Shown here in pieces: positions 1-12,930 of a DNA stretch of 64,000 nucleotides (the first letter of the stretch is position 1; each line of letters begins with the position of its first letter). The position numbers were made by a program, and so were the translations under genes. Under the pieces are notes generated by a model, which did no database searches, was not told the DNA's origin, and saw only the letters and a program-made list of their open reading frames with translations. The stretch comes from Cryptomeria japonica (taxonomy: Eukaryota > Streptophyta > Pinopsida > Cupressales > Cupressaceae). The stretch is from assembly GCF_030272615.1 (NCBI RefSeq), contig NC_081413.1, positions 157,423,849-157,487,848 of the forward strand, written 5' to 3'.

Positions 1-3000
1 TTTTCGTGTCTTGTGCACTTGCATGTTTGGTGTTTAGAACCTAAGGTGTTGTGAAAGTATCATCTACCCTTGCTTTCATGGATATTGGGTGTAAGAGAAA
101 TCATAATATCTTCTATTAATTTTGTAGAGGGTCTACCTTTGGAGAAGTGATCACCCAAAGAGAAATGACCTAAAGTGGTACTTTCCTTCAGGCCACTATA
201 TTTAAATAAGGCAAAAGTGAAAGTTAGAGACCAAGTACCCATAATTGATGTTGATGGTATCAATTCAAATATGAGATACAATCATATTGGGTTAACTAGA
301 TATTTGAGTGTCTGACCATTGAATGCACATGTGTGGGTGTCCTCAAATTGCAATTAGAAACCTTGTTGTAGTAGCCCACCCTTTTGATTGAGTGTTTGTG
401 GCATTCTTAGTGCGAGGGTGTAGAATCACACCCTAAAGTTACTCACCATCTATAATTTATTGAGTTAAGAATTTTTTTTTTGAGTTGTATGAGCTAAAGT
501 AGCTTCCAAAAAAAGGATTATTAGGGTAATGACTCCTTGCTTGGGGCCCCTACTTGTCTTTCTCACACAAACACAAGATTGCAAAAAATCCTTAAGGTGT
601 TGCAAATTTGAGTCAATGAAATACCAAGTGTCGACCTAAGTTTGTTGCAATTAGCTTTGACCTTAGGTTTAAAGAGTGTTTGACGTGTCTTGTTTTGTGC
701 TAGACTGGTGAGAAAATTTAGGCTTTCAGGAACCTAGTTCATACCCTTATTTTTTTTCAATCAATCGATAGCCATTGTATCATTATTTTTGAAGCGTTTT
801 ATTTCCACATTAATCATTAGACCTTCAAATTTAGTCATGATTTCAACACTTATACAAAAGTGGTTAAATTTTACCATAAATGCATGTTTGTTAGAGTCAT
901 CCCACATAGTTAAGAGCTAAAACTGTATATTTTAGAGATAAATTGCGTATCTAAGAACTCATCTTTCATATTTATGGGCTTGTTCCTACACATTTGTTTT
1001 CAAGAGATTCAAAGCTTCCTAGATAATTCTATAGAATTCCCAATCAGTAAACCATTAGTTTCACCATAGTTTTCCTACCATTTGCAATCTTCTCCTTTAA
1101 AGTCAAATTACCCAAAATAAATCCTTCTAAACCAAAAGTTATCTTGTATCCTCATTATATTTTATCAACCTTGACATCACTAGGTGGTTTTATGCTTAGA
1201 TCAATCATCTCAAGGTAGGAGATCATCTTAGTTTCTTGTGTTAGATTAGATTACCTTGGAAGATATCAGATCTCCTAGGAAGTCACATATTTCTTTATTT
1301 ATTGGCTTGTGGCTATACATCATAGTACTAATATTATCATTATTGGAGTCTCATCTTAGAACTCTTGGAAGATAACTTTTGACTTTTCTTCATCCTAGTC
1401 ACTGCCTTAGCCTAGTTCTCGTCTTCGCCTTTGTCATTTTGCCATTCCATTGCCTAGGTTAAACCTTTCCTTTGTATGGTTGAAACCAAATCCCAAAAAC
1501 TTGGAAGGCAAGCTAAGAAGCTTGAATATCTCAAAACATGGATCCTTACTATTATGATGACTATGAGTTCTTAAACGAGTGATCCTTTATAAATCAGGGT
1601 TATGTTGAGGATTCAGATGACGAATCTCCAACCTTGGGACAAGTTCAAAAGTGTATTTCTTATGCTAAGTTGAATAAGATTATTGAGGCTATATTACACC
1701 AAGATTCACAACGCTATTTCCTATTGCTTCCGGGTATAAATATATATTTTTCAATAAATTTTTAAATTTGTGTGTGTTGAAATATCACTATTTCCAATTT
1801 TCCACCACCTTTTTTCTTAATTATTTATCCAAATTAGAAAATAATTATATTATCTTGACATAGATTCTTTTTCTACTGCATCATATTTTTAAAATTTTTT
1901 TTTTCAAAATTTTAGTATTTTTCCTTGACAAGATAAACAACCTTACATTTTAGCGCTGATAACCTACTTTCAATAAAAATAAAATATAAAATATAAAAAT
2001 AATTAAAATATTAAAAGATATATATTTTGGAAAATTCACTTATAGATCTATAAAAGGGTATTTTTACATTTAAAAAAAAAAATTATTTATAAGAGTAGGA
2101 GTTGTTGAAACATTGAGTTTTTAAAATATTTTTCTTTTGGTAATTAGACCCAAAGTGGTATAAAATATACATTTAGTAGACATTTCCAATTGGAAAAGTT
2201 TTGGCCCATATATAACCTAGCTATAATGAATCTATATAGACAATATGTTTGGCTAAAATTAATTTCTAGTTAGAATTACTTAAATTCACTTCTGCTAATA
2301 AGTTGGCCTGAAACGTGACACAATTTTGTGCTTTTACCCTTTCTCAAGATGTTTCCAAATTACCTCTTGATTTTTATGTGTCTAAAATTAAGGATGTTGA
2401 CCACAATGATGTCAGTGCTAGTGGAATGGATTTGGAGCTATTCTTGTGCCTAAGTCACCTCTATCTCTTTTGTAGAAGCAAACTATTCCTATACAAGATG
2501 CTGAAGTGCATACCCAACAAGATCAAGAACAAGCCCATGTCAACACTCTTTGTATGCATGGTTGGAAAAACAACCAATCACTTCTGACCTATCACACACC
2601 CATGGTAAAACTCATGATCAAACCCATGGTCAAATTAATGACTAAACCCATGGTCAAATTCATGATCAAACTCATGGTCATTACCAATATTCAACCTCAT
2701 GGTCAAAATAAGGGTCATGGTTATATTAGTCAACATGGTCAATCTAATAATCAAAACCAAGGGCATACTTTCAATATTGGTCATATCGTAGCCAAAATAC
2801 GAATCAATATCACTAGCATTATCAAGGATATCAAAGCCATGTTCCACTGAGCCACCTTTGCTTGAGGGTTAGTATAATAACTATATTCCTCCACCTTTGA
2901 CCAATGACCAATATCATAGCTATGTCCCTTCTCCTGGTGGTCAATACAATAACTAATTTCCTCTTCCTTCCCTACCTCATGGCTTAGGCATATGGGTGAC

Positions 3001-4570
3001 TCAAGGAAATACGACACATCCTAATGGGGATTTGACAGAGCAAGTGCAAGAATTACAATAAAAAATGGCTAGTTTGAGATTAGGTGCCTCATCAACAACT
3101 ATTCGTATCAAAATATTTGTCCTTGTCCTTTTGATCCAAGCATATCTATGCCACCTTTTCCTACCAATTTTGAGGTACCTAAATTTGACAGATACAAAGG
3201 GAAAGGTGATCCTAAGTACAATATTAGAGAGTTTTTCATAGCTTATGTAGAGGTGGGATACAATGATTCTTATCTCATGCACAATTTCCAGTGTAGCTTG
3301 AGTGGGTTAACAATGGAGTGGTTTTCATGATTACCTACTAGGATCAAGTCTTTTGGGGACCTAGCTAACAAGTTTATCTTGTGTTTCTCCTACAATGTTG
3401 AACATGAAGTTAGCATGATGACCTTATGTAATACCAATCAAAGACAAGGAGAATATTTTGTATCCTTCTTACAAAGATGGAAAAGCTTGGCTAGTTGATG
3501 CCCTTGTCATATTCCACAAGAAAAAATGGTTCAAATCTTCATGAGAAATATAATTCATGAAATAGGCTTTCAAATTTGATTGCAATGCTTGACCATGTTT
3601 GTAGAAGTCATAAAAAAAAATCCTCTAAAAGACTTATTTTTGAGCAGAGAACCATTAAGATCTACAAAGATAACAAGGATAGTTTGAACTCAAGTAGTAA
3701 TGAAAAACCTCACTTTTGGAATAAGAGAAAGAACACCATCAATGATGGGGTTCCTGATGCAAACACAATTAAGATGAACTAATCCTTGGTGAGTTTTCTA
3801 GGATCTAGTATATTTGACACTTAGGTTAACACCCAAAGGACAACAAATCCCATGCTGGAAAGGAAATTTACACCTTTGGGTGAACCTCTAGAGTATAAAC
3901 TAAAAAATATTGTCTCTAATAATCTTATTATCTTGACAGACTAAAAAGAATTTTAACCTAGGATCAAACCTACATGGTGTAATGATAATAAATATTGTGA
4001 ATACCATGGTAACATAGGGAACATTACTAGCAATTATCACAAGCTTAAGAATCTTATTCAAGATCTCATTAAGAGTGGTGAAATTAAACTTGAAGGCCTT
4101 TCATTCAATAAGGAACATGTGGTGTTTAAGGATCCAATGCCTAAACATGATAAAAGAAAATCCACCAAGAGTTCTCCTAATAATAATACCAATTATGCCA
4201 ATTTCTCCTATGAGTACACAATCAATCACATAATTGAGATGGTCCATCATGTCTCCATCATAGTCATCAAATATAAAGCCCCTATATGGAGTGTATCAAT
4301 CCATCAAGGTACAGTGACCTTATAAGGAACATTATCAAAACCTACTTCCTCATCCAACCATTATGACCTTATTGACTAGCTTGGAAGATAGGAGAACTAT
4401 ATTCATTCTTGAGCTCTTGTTCAGATCCCCTTCACACAATGTTTTCCTAAACAAATCATTTCAAGAGATTTTTGTGTGCCCTACTAGTATGCTTCCCCTA
4501 ACCCATTCCTCTCAATTAGGCTTTTTTTATAATTTTGAAAGTGTAAATCAAGCATTGAGATTATAAGTTG
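1..4570 (+). mobile_element. Degenerate Ty3/gypsy-type retrotransposon, leader plus gag, cut by the window start
   Basis: The stretch carries a leader (about 1-1530) followed by a broken gag. Part of the leader (roughly 60-240) shares motifs with the leader of the large LTR element at 41800-42000: an AGAGGGTCT block, an AAGTGATCA block and a GAATGACC/AAATGACC block ahead of AAAGTG. This ties the two to one lineage. The gag domain type suggests a Tat/Athila-like Ty3 element, which is an inference. No protease, reverse transcriptase, integrase or 5' LTR is visible; the 5' LTR would lie before the window. The 3' limit is approximate. Confidence 0.6.
1538..4325 (+). pseudogene. Broken gag of a Ty3/gypsy retrotransposon
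   Basis: The first plausible start is the ATG at 1538, whose frame meets a stop within 15 codons. A Q/P/G/H-rich N-terminal part lies around 2480-2990 with repeated CATGGTCAAA units at 2600-2720. The recognisable retrotransposon gag domain is at about 3150-3560: it opens with PKFDRYKGKGDP, continues through a LSGLTMEWF stretch and is interrupted by stops after 3327 and near 3497. A C-terminal block at about 3990-4085 resembles the zinc-knuckle region of Ty3 gags (YCEYHGN, then YHKLKNLIQDLI) but its spacing no longer gives a clean CCHC. The product would package retrotransposon RNA. It is non-functional here because of at least four stops and frame changes. Confidence 0.65.
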
Positions 4571-5596
4571 TCAAAAATCAAGAGGGGGTAGTTTATGTAT
4601 TATATTATAAAGTGTCAATCTAAGGGTTTATTATTGTGTTTTTTTGCAACACTTTTAATTCTTTAATGACACCTTAATCAATTTCACAAAAAAATGAATG
4701 GGTCATATACTATGGTGTCTCTGACCACTTTACTTTATTTGTAGATTTTTTGTACTCCCTCTACCCATACAACTTAACTAGAATACTTGTTGATCACTAC
4801 TAGACCATTTTTGGACAAGTTATGGTCAATAAATTTATTAGTTATTTTGAAAATGTCTTCTACACTCCGTACTTCATTCAAAATATTTTATCCATTTATC
4901 ATCTTCCATGATCAAGAACAATAGTGGAGTTTACAAAAAAGTCAATTATCATAAAAGACTCTCTCACCTAAGAAACTACTGTTGTTGTAGATCTTGGTAG
5001 TAGTTTGAGAGTCAACACATTGTCCTACTTTATACCTAGTGATTCTCACTCAATTGTTCATTCTCCTTCATCCATTATCGGGAGTTACTCACCTATCATT
5101 TCTTCAAAACATTGAGATACTTTTTTGAGGACCTTTGTTGAATCTATGTTGCAGTTTCATCAATGTGTGCATTATTGGAACTAAGTGATATCACATTTCT
5201 TTTCTCCTTTTTTTCTCGTATTGTTTTTTTCTTTTTAATGTTTTCATGGCATTTCCTCTATATTTTTGCTTCATCATATTTTGAAGTTTCTTCTCTAAGA
5301 GCATCGATCACTTCTTTGCAATAGGTGTTTTAATTTTTTGTGCTCCTTATATTCTAATTTCTTGACTACATGAGATTACAATGTTAAAATTTCATCTGCT
5401 TCTACATATTCTTTCTAGAGGAACAATACCTGAGCATTGGATCAACATTTATAAATCTTTTCTTTATAGGAGTCTTTTGGATTTGTTTTTTTAGATCTTA
5501 TAAAGTGGTTTTTTTTTTTCTCATTGGGTTTTCTTCCTTGCTCCATTTCATGAGAGATTTCTCTTTGTACCCACCTAAGGTATACTTGAGAGAGGG
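4571..5596 (+). other. Non-coding stretch, internal 3' tail of a copia-like element
   Basis: No coding frame of interest is present. The last ~120 bases (about 5500-5596), with a CTCATTGGGTTTTC motif, a GAGAGATT motif and a TACCCACC motif, match in order the tail of the copia-type element at 54480-54545. The stretch ends in a purine run next to a TG start, as expected beside a 3' LTR. Before about 5150 nothing can be assigned. Confidence 0.4.
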
Positions 5597-5844
5597 TGTT
5601 AGTGTTAGAATATTTTCATTGTTGATTATATTGTAGCTAGGATTTATTAGGTGTTATTTTTATTCTATCTTACAGTTTCTTAATGTTGAATGCCTCATCA
5701 TATATAGTAGTTGCTATTTTAGTCGATAGTGCTCATCCCTCTTTGCATTATAAATATGAATAATCTATTGTAAGTTTTATTATACTGAGTTAATGAACTA
5801 TATCATTAGCCTATTTATTATGTATTTAATGTTTTCTTTTGACA
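5597..5844 (+). mobile_element. Candidate 3' LTR (about 248 bp) of a copia-like element
   Basis: The segment starts TGTTAGTGTTAG straight after a purine-rich tract (GAGAGAGGG) and ends TTTTGACA, giving TG...CA ends. It contains a TATAAATATGAATAA box near 5750 that could serve as promoter or poly(A) signal. No second LTR was found, so this is a one-sided call. The following 5845-6200 shows no feature. Confidence 0.4.
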
Positions 5845-6200
5845 GTTAAACTAGTACCTCCATCCATAAAATAGATCCTAATGTTTAGCAACCATTTGAG
5901 TTAGGCCCTTTTAAATGATAAAGTGGTCGAACTTTTGAATTAGATTTAATTGTAGAGACCTTATGTAGGGATTAAAGTGTGCATCTATGGATTTCTTTAA
6001 AAAAATATATAAAATCATTTGTATATGAGATATTGAGACAAGAAAAATAACTAAGATAGAAGAAAACATAATAATGTAAGATAATACCTTGCTTCTCCTA
6101 TACCTCCATCGAGAAAATAAGAGGATGAGTAACCTAATGCCTCTTGTTGTATACATGCTTCAATAGATCTTGTCAAGATAAGAGATAGAGTAGTAGAGAT

Positions 6201-7462
6201 TGTTGTTGTGCAAATTTGTCATTGATGTCAAGGTATTGATAAGATTATAATTATTGTCATGCCATATCAAAAAATCCAGGTTTCAAAAAGATAAAGTCAA
6301 GTATGTATCTTTATGTTATCACTATGCTCTAGTTTTAGGAGTTTTTGATTGTCTATTACAAGTGATGTTGTCTAGAAGCATTTATAGTATGTTTTTAAGG
6401 GTTGTTTCTTAGAAATAGAATGTGTACTATGTTGTACTATCATTATGTTTGGATTCAGATCCTACTATAGTTGAGACTTACGTTTTGTAGTTTGGATGTA
6501 AAGGAATTACACACTTGAATTTTTATTTTCTAGAGTTTTAAAGGTTGAACTTCAGTAGATAGAAAGTTATGAGTAGCAAAGTGTTCATTTTGCTAGTTGA
6601 TTGTTTGTGTTGATGTTTCAGATTGATGCATTAGAGAAGGATAATGTGTGCTAGATTGAGGAAGCATGTGAAGGTTATTTGGGACCAATAGAGTGTATGT
6701 TGGTAACATATATCATCTCCCCTCTGCTAGAGTAATGTGTGGCTTTAGGACCCGATTTATTACATATTTAGTTTAAAGATTATTCTTGTGGCCAACTAGT
6801 AGATATTGCAAATATGTAATTGGCTGATAGCTAATTGTAATTATCATTTTAATACATATTTTTTTGAGCTAGGCTCATTCCTAGTGTGTGTGTTGTGTAA
6901 TATTTACAAAAGATTTGTGGAAATTGATTATTCATTTAGCAGAGATGGATTAAGGTGTGTGATTCAAAATATAGATTCTATACATAATGAGAAAATGTCC
7001 TATAGTGGTTCAGATCAGGCTGATGTTGCAATATAAGTTTGGGCTACATAATTCATATCTTGTTGTACTTAAGGTTGGTACCTCATAATATGAGCTGGTG
7101 ATAAGTTCTTGGGTTAGGGAATTGGTGTCTTTTGTAGGTTGGTGCCTACATATTCATTGCTAGGGGATTTGTGTCTTCAATGAGTTGGTGTCTTAAATAT
7201 TTGGAAGTTTCATATTTCTTGGTGAGGCTGGATTTGGATAGTAGATCTAAGAAGCTATTCTCACCATGGGTTTTACCTTATATATTTCCACATATACTCC
7301 GAAACTCAAGTATGTGTTGATGGTTGATTATTTTTATCATTTACTTAACTAAATTAATGATAAGATAGGATTTGGTAATGGTTCTAATGTGGGATTGTAT
7401 TTGAACTTGAGATTTAAAATATACTAATTCACCCCCTTGTCATTATATCTATGTGCTTAACA
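6201..7462 (+). repeat. Left LTR of the copia-type element
   Basis: Aligns along its length with 15874-17083. Shared landmarks include TATCTTTATGTTATCACTAT (6309 and 16010), the TTTAGCAGAGATGGATTAAG block (6937 and 16576) and an ATGTGCTTAAC end. The copies are strongly diverged by eye, so the insertion is old. Confidence 0.75.
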
Positions 7463-7463
7463 A

Positions 7464-7486
7464 TTGTTATCACAACTAGGTTCCTT
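7464..7486 (+). other. Decayed primer binding site
   Basis: Directly after the left LTR the sequence reads TTGTTATCACAACTAGG. It resembles the common plant copia site TTGGTATCAGAGCTAGG, complementary to initiator methionine tRNA, with a few substitutions. Confidence 0.5.
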
Positions 7487-7559
7487 GAAAGAAGATTAAA
7501 ATCTTGAGGTAATCTACAGTAGAACACTTAGTTGCTTAGGAAGTTGTATCTTCAAACAA

Positions 7560-9680
7560 GACACCATTTTAATGGATCCAATTATATGCATTTCGATAGT
7601 AAGGATGGAAGCTTGTTTGATGGCACTAAGGTTTGATGTTTGGAAATCTATTGTAAATGGATATGAGATTCCAGATAATCCTTGAAGAGATTAAGTCGAG
7701 AAGAGATCAGGTAAAACCAATGAAAAGGAAATGAATGGTATTTTGTGTGGTTATCTAACTTTGATCTTGTGAAAATAATGTATTGTAGGACTATAAAATA
7801 AGTTTGGGAAAAAATATACAATATATAGATAAATTTGATAATAAATTCAAGGAGGTGAAACTTAGACCTATTGGGGATTGTTTGGAAGTTTGAATATGGG
7901 GGAAGAAGATATTGTTGCACTACCTACTCTGGGTTGATGAAGTTGTTAACACTATTAGAGAAATCAATGAAGAAGTGAAAGAATGAGTGATTGTTAAAAA
8001 GGTACTAAGATCTCTTCTCTCTAATTTTGATTCTAAATTATTTGCAGTAGAAGAAGCCAAAGACCTAAATAGTTTGACTATTGATGAGTTGCATGCGACA
8101 TTAACTACGTATGGAATGAGAATTGTGAATGACAATTTTTATAGAAAGGAGTCAACCGTTAAGGTATCCATGAGAAAGAGGATTTAGATTTTACTCAAGA
8201 TTAACATCTAGAAGAAGAAAGATTTGTGAGGAAATTAAAAAGAAGGTTCAACAAGTATAAAGGTAAGTAACCACTCAAATTTTTTAATTGTGGTATGATT
8301 GGTTGAATTGTGTCAAAGTGCAAATTGAGAACTGACAACATGAAAAAGAATGGCTTTTGTGCTAAGGAAGAAGGTTAATCATCTGATAAGTATGATGAGA
8401 AGACATCTGCAAGTGAAAAGGATCTATTCATGAAATTTGAAATCCTAGATGGTAATGCTAAAAATGCATTTTTTTGAAATGAAGAAGATGATGAAATAGA
8501 TTTTAAAGACCAACTCAATTGTGCTCACAGAGTGATAAAGAATCTTAAGATGAGAATTATAGAAGACATCAAAGTTGAAGATGCATTGTCACAAAGCATT
8601 ACAAAATTAGAGAATATGATTATAAATTTGAAACTCTAGATAGAAGAAAAAATAAGGATATAAGATATCTTGATTGACAAATTACATATAAGAGACAAGG
8701 ATTCTAAAAGTCTTGAAGCAGAAGTGGTATCCCTAAAAGAGCATCTAGAGATAAATCAAATAATCAACTAAGCAATAACTTAAAGTTTGAAAAGAATATT
8801 GAGATTATAGATTAGATTATTAGTAGTTAGAGGGCACACATATCAAGATAATTATTGGATGTAATAAAAAAATATCAATAAGGATACTAAGGATTCCATG
8901 AAGAAAATTGTAAAAGATATAGTTGAGCATGGTTTTGGTAGTCTAAGACTTGATTAGTCAAAGGCGAGTGAGGACAACAAGAAATAAGATAAAGGGTCCA
9001 TCCATGTTCAAAGACATAAGATAAGATCTAGAAGATATAGTCTAGGAAGAAAAGCATATAGTACTAGGTTCAATCATTCTTTTTGTGGTTACTATTTTAA
9101 TTGATATGATTATTGACATAAGGTAGTAGACTATAGAAGGTCCCCTACAATGGAAAAAGTTGTGAGTAGAAATGCATTTGCTCCTCTAGTTGATTTCAAT
9201 GTTATTTGTTACAAGCAGAATAATTTTGAACACATTAAAAGATATTGTAGAAGTAATTTTGTGAAGAATTATAAATTAGATAGAAAGGACAACACCTCTA
9301 ATGCTTAGAGAAATGAGTCTGAGAAGGTGTAGAAAATAAAGAAAGATGAATAGAATCTTGAAAGGTCAGTTATTTGTCATATTGCATTTCATTATCAATA
9401 TCAGACGTGTGATAAATCTAGAGATGAAGGTTATGATGTTGCATCCAGTATTGAAGGATGTGAAACCATAGAAGAAGTTTTTCAAAAACATGGTGTGAAC
9501 ATTTGCAGCACAAAGAATGACAACCTCATTAAAACTAAGGAAATAGAATGCATGTTAGGTAAAAAGGATGAAAGTTGTCCTTGGTACAAAAAAAAAGAAT
9601 ATGATAATATATTTGAATTATTCAATAAAATATGATAGAGAGACCTCTCTCTTATTTGATGGTCTAAAAATAGCATATGT
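7560..9680 (+). pseudogene. Broken copia gag with zinc-knuckle remnants
   Basis: A readable gag segment lies at 7987-8187 and includes VLRSLLSNFDSK and AKDLNSLTIDELHATL, typical of the UBN2-type copia gag core. Downstream, near 8280-8340, is a cysteine-rich remnant of a first zinc knuckle. A second cysteine-rich stretch near 9070-9260 contains VVSRNAFAPLVDFNVICY and a following CxxxxxFxHIKRYC pattern. Stops and frame changes break the whole. It would have encoded the retrotransposon capsid; no protease motif follows. Confidence 0.6.
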
Positions 9681-12536
9681 TTAGGGGGAGTGTTGACTCC
9701 CTACTACAAGAAGGCTTGATGGTCTTGTGGCATAATATAAGATGTGTTAGTGCATGATTCCTTTTCGACAAAGGAAAGAATGTCATAGAGAGAAATTTAA
9801 AGTGTCCCTTTGCCATTGATTTCAAAATTGGAGAGAAAAAGATAAAATTCATATTTGATAGAACTTGTTTAAGAGGAGTGTTGTAGTGCCCTTCCCTGAT
9901 TCATCTTGCCTTTTTGTACATCAAAGGATTATATTGATATAGCTTAGTCTATTTTAAGATGAATTGATGGTATCTAACCATGTACTAACCCTAATTCATG
10001 ATTATATTGGATATGATGATGATTTTGATAGTGATTGGTTGTCATGATTGTCTTCTACTACATTCGTGATAAAGACGATGTCATATAACTCAGTGTGAGC
10101 ATGATATGATGTTGCAATTCTCTTCACTTGTCTGCATATTTTATGATATACGTTATTGTATATGTTGTCATACATGTTTTGGTGATGATAGTTTTGCAGG
10201 TACTAGACATCAACTCCACTTAGCTTCACAGGTCTGAGTGTGTTTTCATCCCAATGACAAGTTGATTGGAGGTGACATGAAAACCCATTCTACACTCTAG
10301 GTTTAAGTTGATTACCCTTGTCAGTTTAGTTTCTTGGTGTGAGTTGTTGTTTAGCATCAAGTGGTCTCTTGGGTTATCCTATGTTGGGTTTCTTTGAAGT
10401 GTTATGATTAATGATTGATTTAATTATTAATTAATTAATTGATTTATATAGTTTAATAATGATAAATTAATTTAATGGATTTACATAGTTTATAATAATA
10501 AATTAAATAAATATTTGATATCAATATTTAATATTAATAAGAGATTAATATTGGGATTTATATTTAATAAGTAATTTTATATTATTGATTATTTATTAAT
10601 TGATTTAATGATTATTGGATATTTATTATTTTTTGTTAATTATTATTTCTCCTTTTATCCTATTGGGTTAATTAAATATTATATTATTTATCTACCCTAG
10701 TTTACTATTGGATGAGTATATCGGGGTAAGATATTTAAATAATATTTTATATATTTACCTTGGTAGTCAAAAGGGTTGGTAAGAAATATATTTTAATTTT
10801 TTATTTCTATTGGCTAACATTTTTCTATAGTTTGGCTTTGATTTTCTATTTATTGAGTTTTTTGTGCATTCGTCGGAGTTGGATTTCGGGAAGAATTAAC
10901 ATTGTTGAAGATTGGTTTGGACTTTGGATTTGTTGAAGCTTGGATGGAATTTGGCTGTGGATTTCTCTTCATTGGGGTTGTTAGACCATTTCTACATTTT
11001 TCCAGGTTGGAGGACTTTCTCTTTTGCTTTTTTCAATTTTTGAAAGAATGTCTACTCTATGTCTATAAGAAATATTGTATTTGGGGAATTATGGGAAAAC
11101 TATTGAAAGTAGATTTATAATATTGTTATATCATATGCTTTGGGAAAAATATTTATTTAGATTATTATTGCATTGTGTTCTTGCTGTGAATGACATGGTA
11201 TTCTCTTTGTGAATGATATGGCTTCCTGTGTGTTTGTGTTGATCTGAAAATGTTGATTAGTCTGTTGTTTTGATTATAAACCTATCATTTTGGAGTTTCT
11301 ATGTGATTATTTCCAATGTGTGGTTTTGTGGGTGTGTGATTAGTGGGAGTCATCATTGAGAAATTTGATTGAGCCCATATCTCAACTCACCTAGTTGTTT
11401 TGATTATTCAATTTTCTTGTACTCATTAGGACGACTCTATTCAGTGTAATTTTGGCCTTGTTTATAGTCTTAGTGATTTATTTTACCTGATCCTATTTTT
11501 CTATTTCCGTTTTCTGAGTTTAGTCTGCGTATGCACTAAACTGGGCTTCGTATGCACTAAACCTTGGATGCGCTAATCCTTTTGTCCAATGTGATAAGGA
11601 ATGAATAGCAAATGCACTATTCTATTTAACTAATGTGCTATTTTGTTTAACGAATGCACTATTTTGTTTGTCCTATGCGTTAATTAGTTCATTATATGTA
11701 TTGATTAGTCATGTATATGTGCCCAGATACCTATTAGATGTGGTACAAAGTCTATTATATGCACTATATTATTTGACATATGTGCTAATCTATTGTATTT
11801 GTAACCCTGAGATAGTTTTGGTTTTTTGGTTTTTTTTTAAAGTTTACTATTATGCTTTTTGCATCTGCCCAGAGGCAGGGTCTATGCATTTATGATATTC
11901 TTAAGTTTATGGAGATCTTGGATGGCTAAATTATGTTTATGATCCTTTTTTTGTTTTTCATATTCTTGTGTTGTAACCTTAAGGCCTAGGTGCATGGTTA
12001 GGGAGACTGGGCTTCCATGAGTCTACTGAGGTCACGAGGAATAGACTGCTAAGATTCCTTGTTGTTGGAGCCGGGGTCTAGATCATTTGAATAGCTCATT
12101 GGAAGTTTATTGTATTAATAAAGTGATACATAATAATTAATCTTAGGTGGGTTGGGTAGTAGTAACTCATCTAAGTAAGATAAGAAATGTGTTTGGGGTG
12201 TCCCATCTCATGGCTTGGAAGACCAGAGTGAGGTGGAAGATCTAGTAACCAGATAAACTAAAATCCCTTGATTTTCTCAAACGTTGAGATGGTTCCGCAT
12301 GTGAATCATGGATGTCAGGTTGAGTTATAGGATATCCTTGTCGGTGATAACATTTGAGGACACTTTTTATTACATGTTGGTCCTAGTTCCTTATTCTTTG
12401 TACTGTGGTGCCTCTGGATGTCATGTATGGTGGATTATGTCATGTCTTTTGGTCTTGGAGTTGTTCCATCTCTTTGGTAGTAAGGTGTCAGCCTAGATCT
12501 AGAGTGTGAAAGGGTTCTTATGTCAACTCCTAACAT

Positions 12537-12561
12537 GGGTGGGGGGGGCGGGGGGGAGGGG
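12537..12561 (+). repeat. Guanine-tract cluster with quadruplex potential
   Basis: Four G tracts (12537-12539, 12541-12548, 12550-12556, 12558-12561) are separated by single bases, satisfying the standard G-quadruplex pattern. The sister element lacks the run at its aligned position near 58680, so it expanded in this copy. Confidence 0.8.
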
Positions 12562-12930
12562 TGGTGGTTCCACATGGTTGGGTGGTTTGACACCTTCTTC
12601 CATTGGGATGTTCTTCATTACATTCTCTTACATGGATGTGAATATCTTATCTCTTCAACTATGGATGATTCTTCTAGCAAATTATGATTCATTTGGCATT
12701 TAAGATAGTAGGACTTAGGAGATGGTTGTAATTGAGGAAGGAAAACTATGTAATTGATGTTTTTGATAAAGATAAACTAGTTTTATAGGGACTTGAAACC
12801 CAAAGTATTACAGACCAAGGCCAGTAGCCAATCTGACCGAAAAAATAAGCAGGATAGGGGACAAACCCCACATAGACTGATAGAAAAAAAAAGACAAAAC
12901 AAGCTAAAAAAAAAAAATAGGACCACACAC

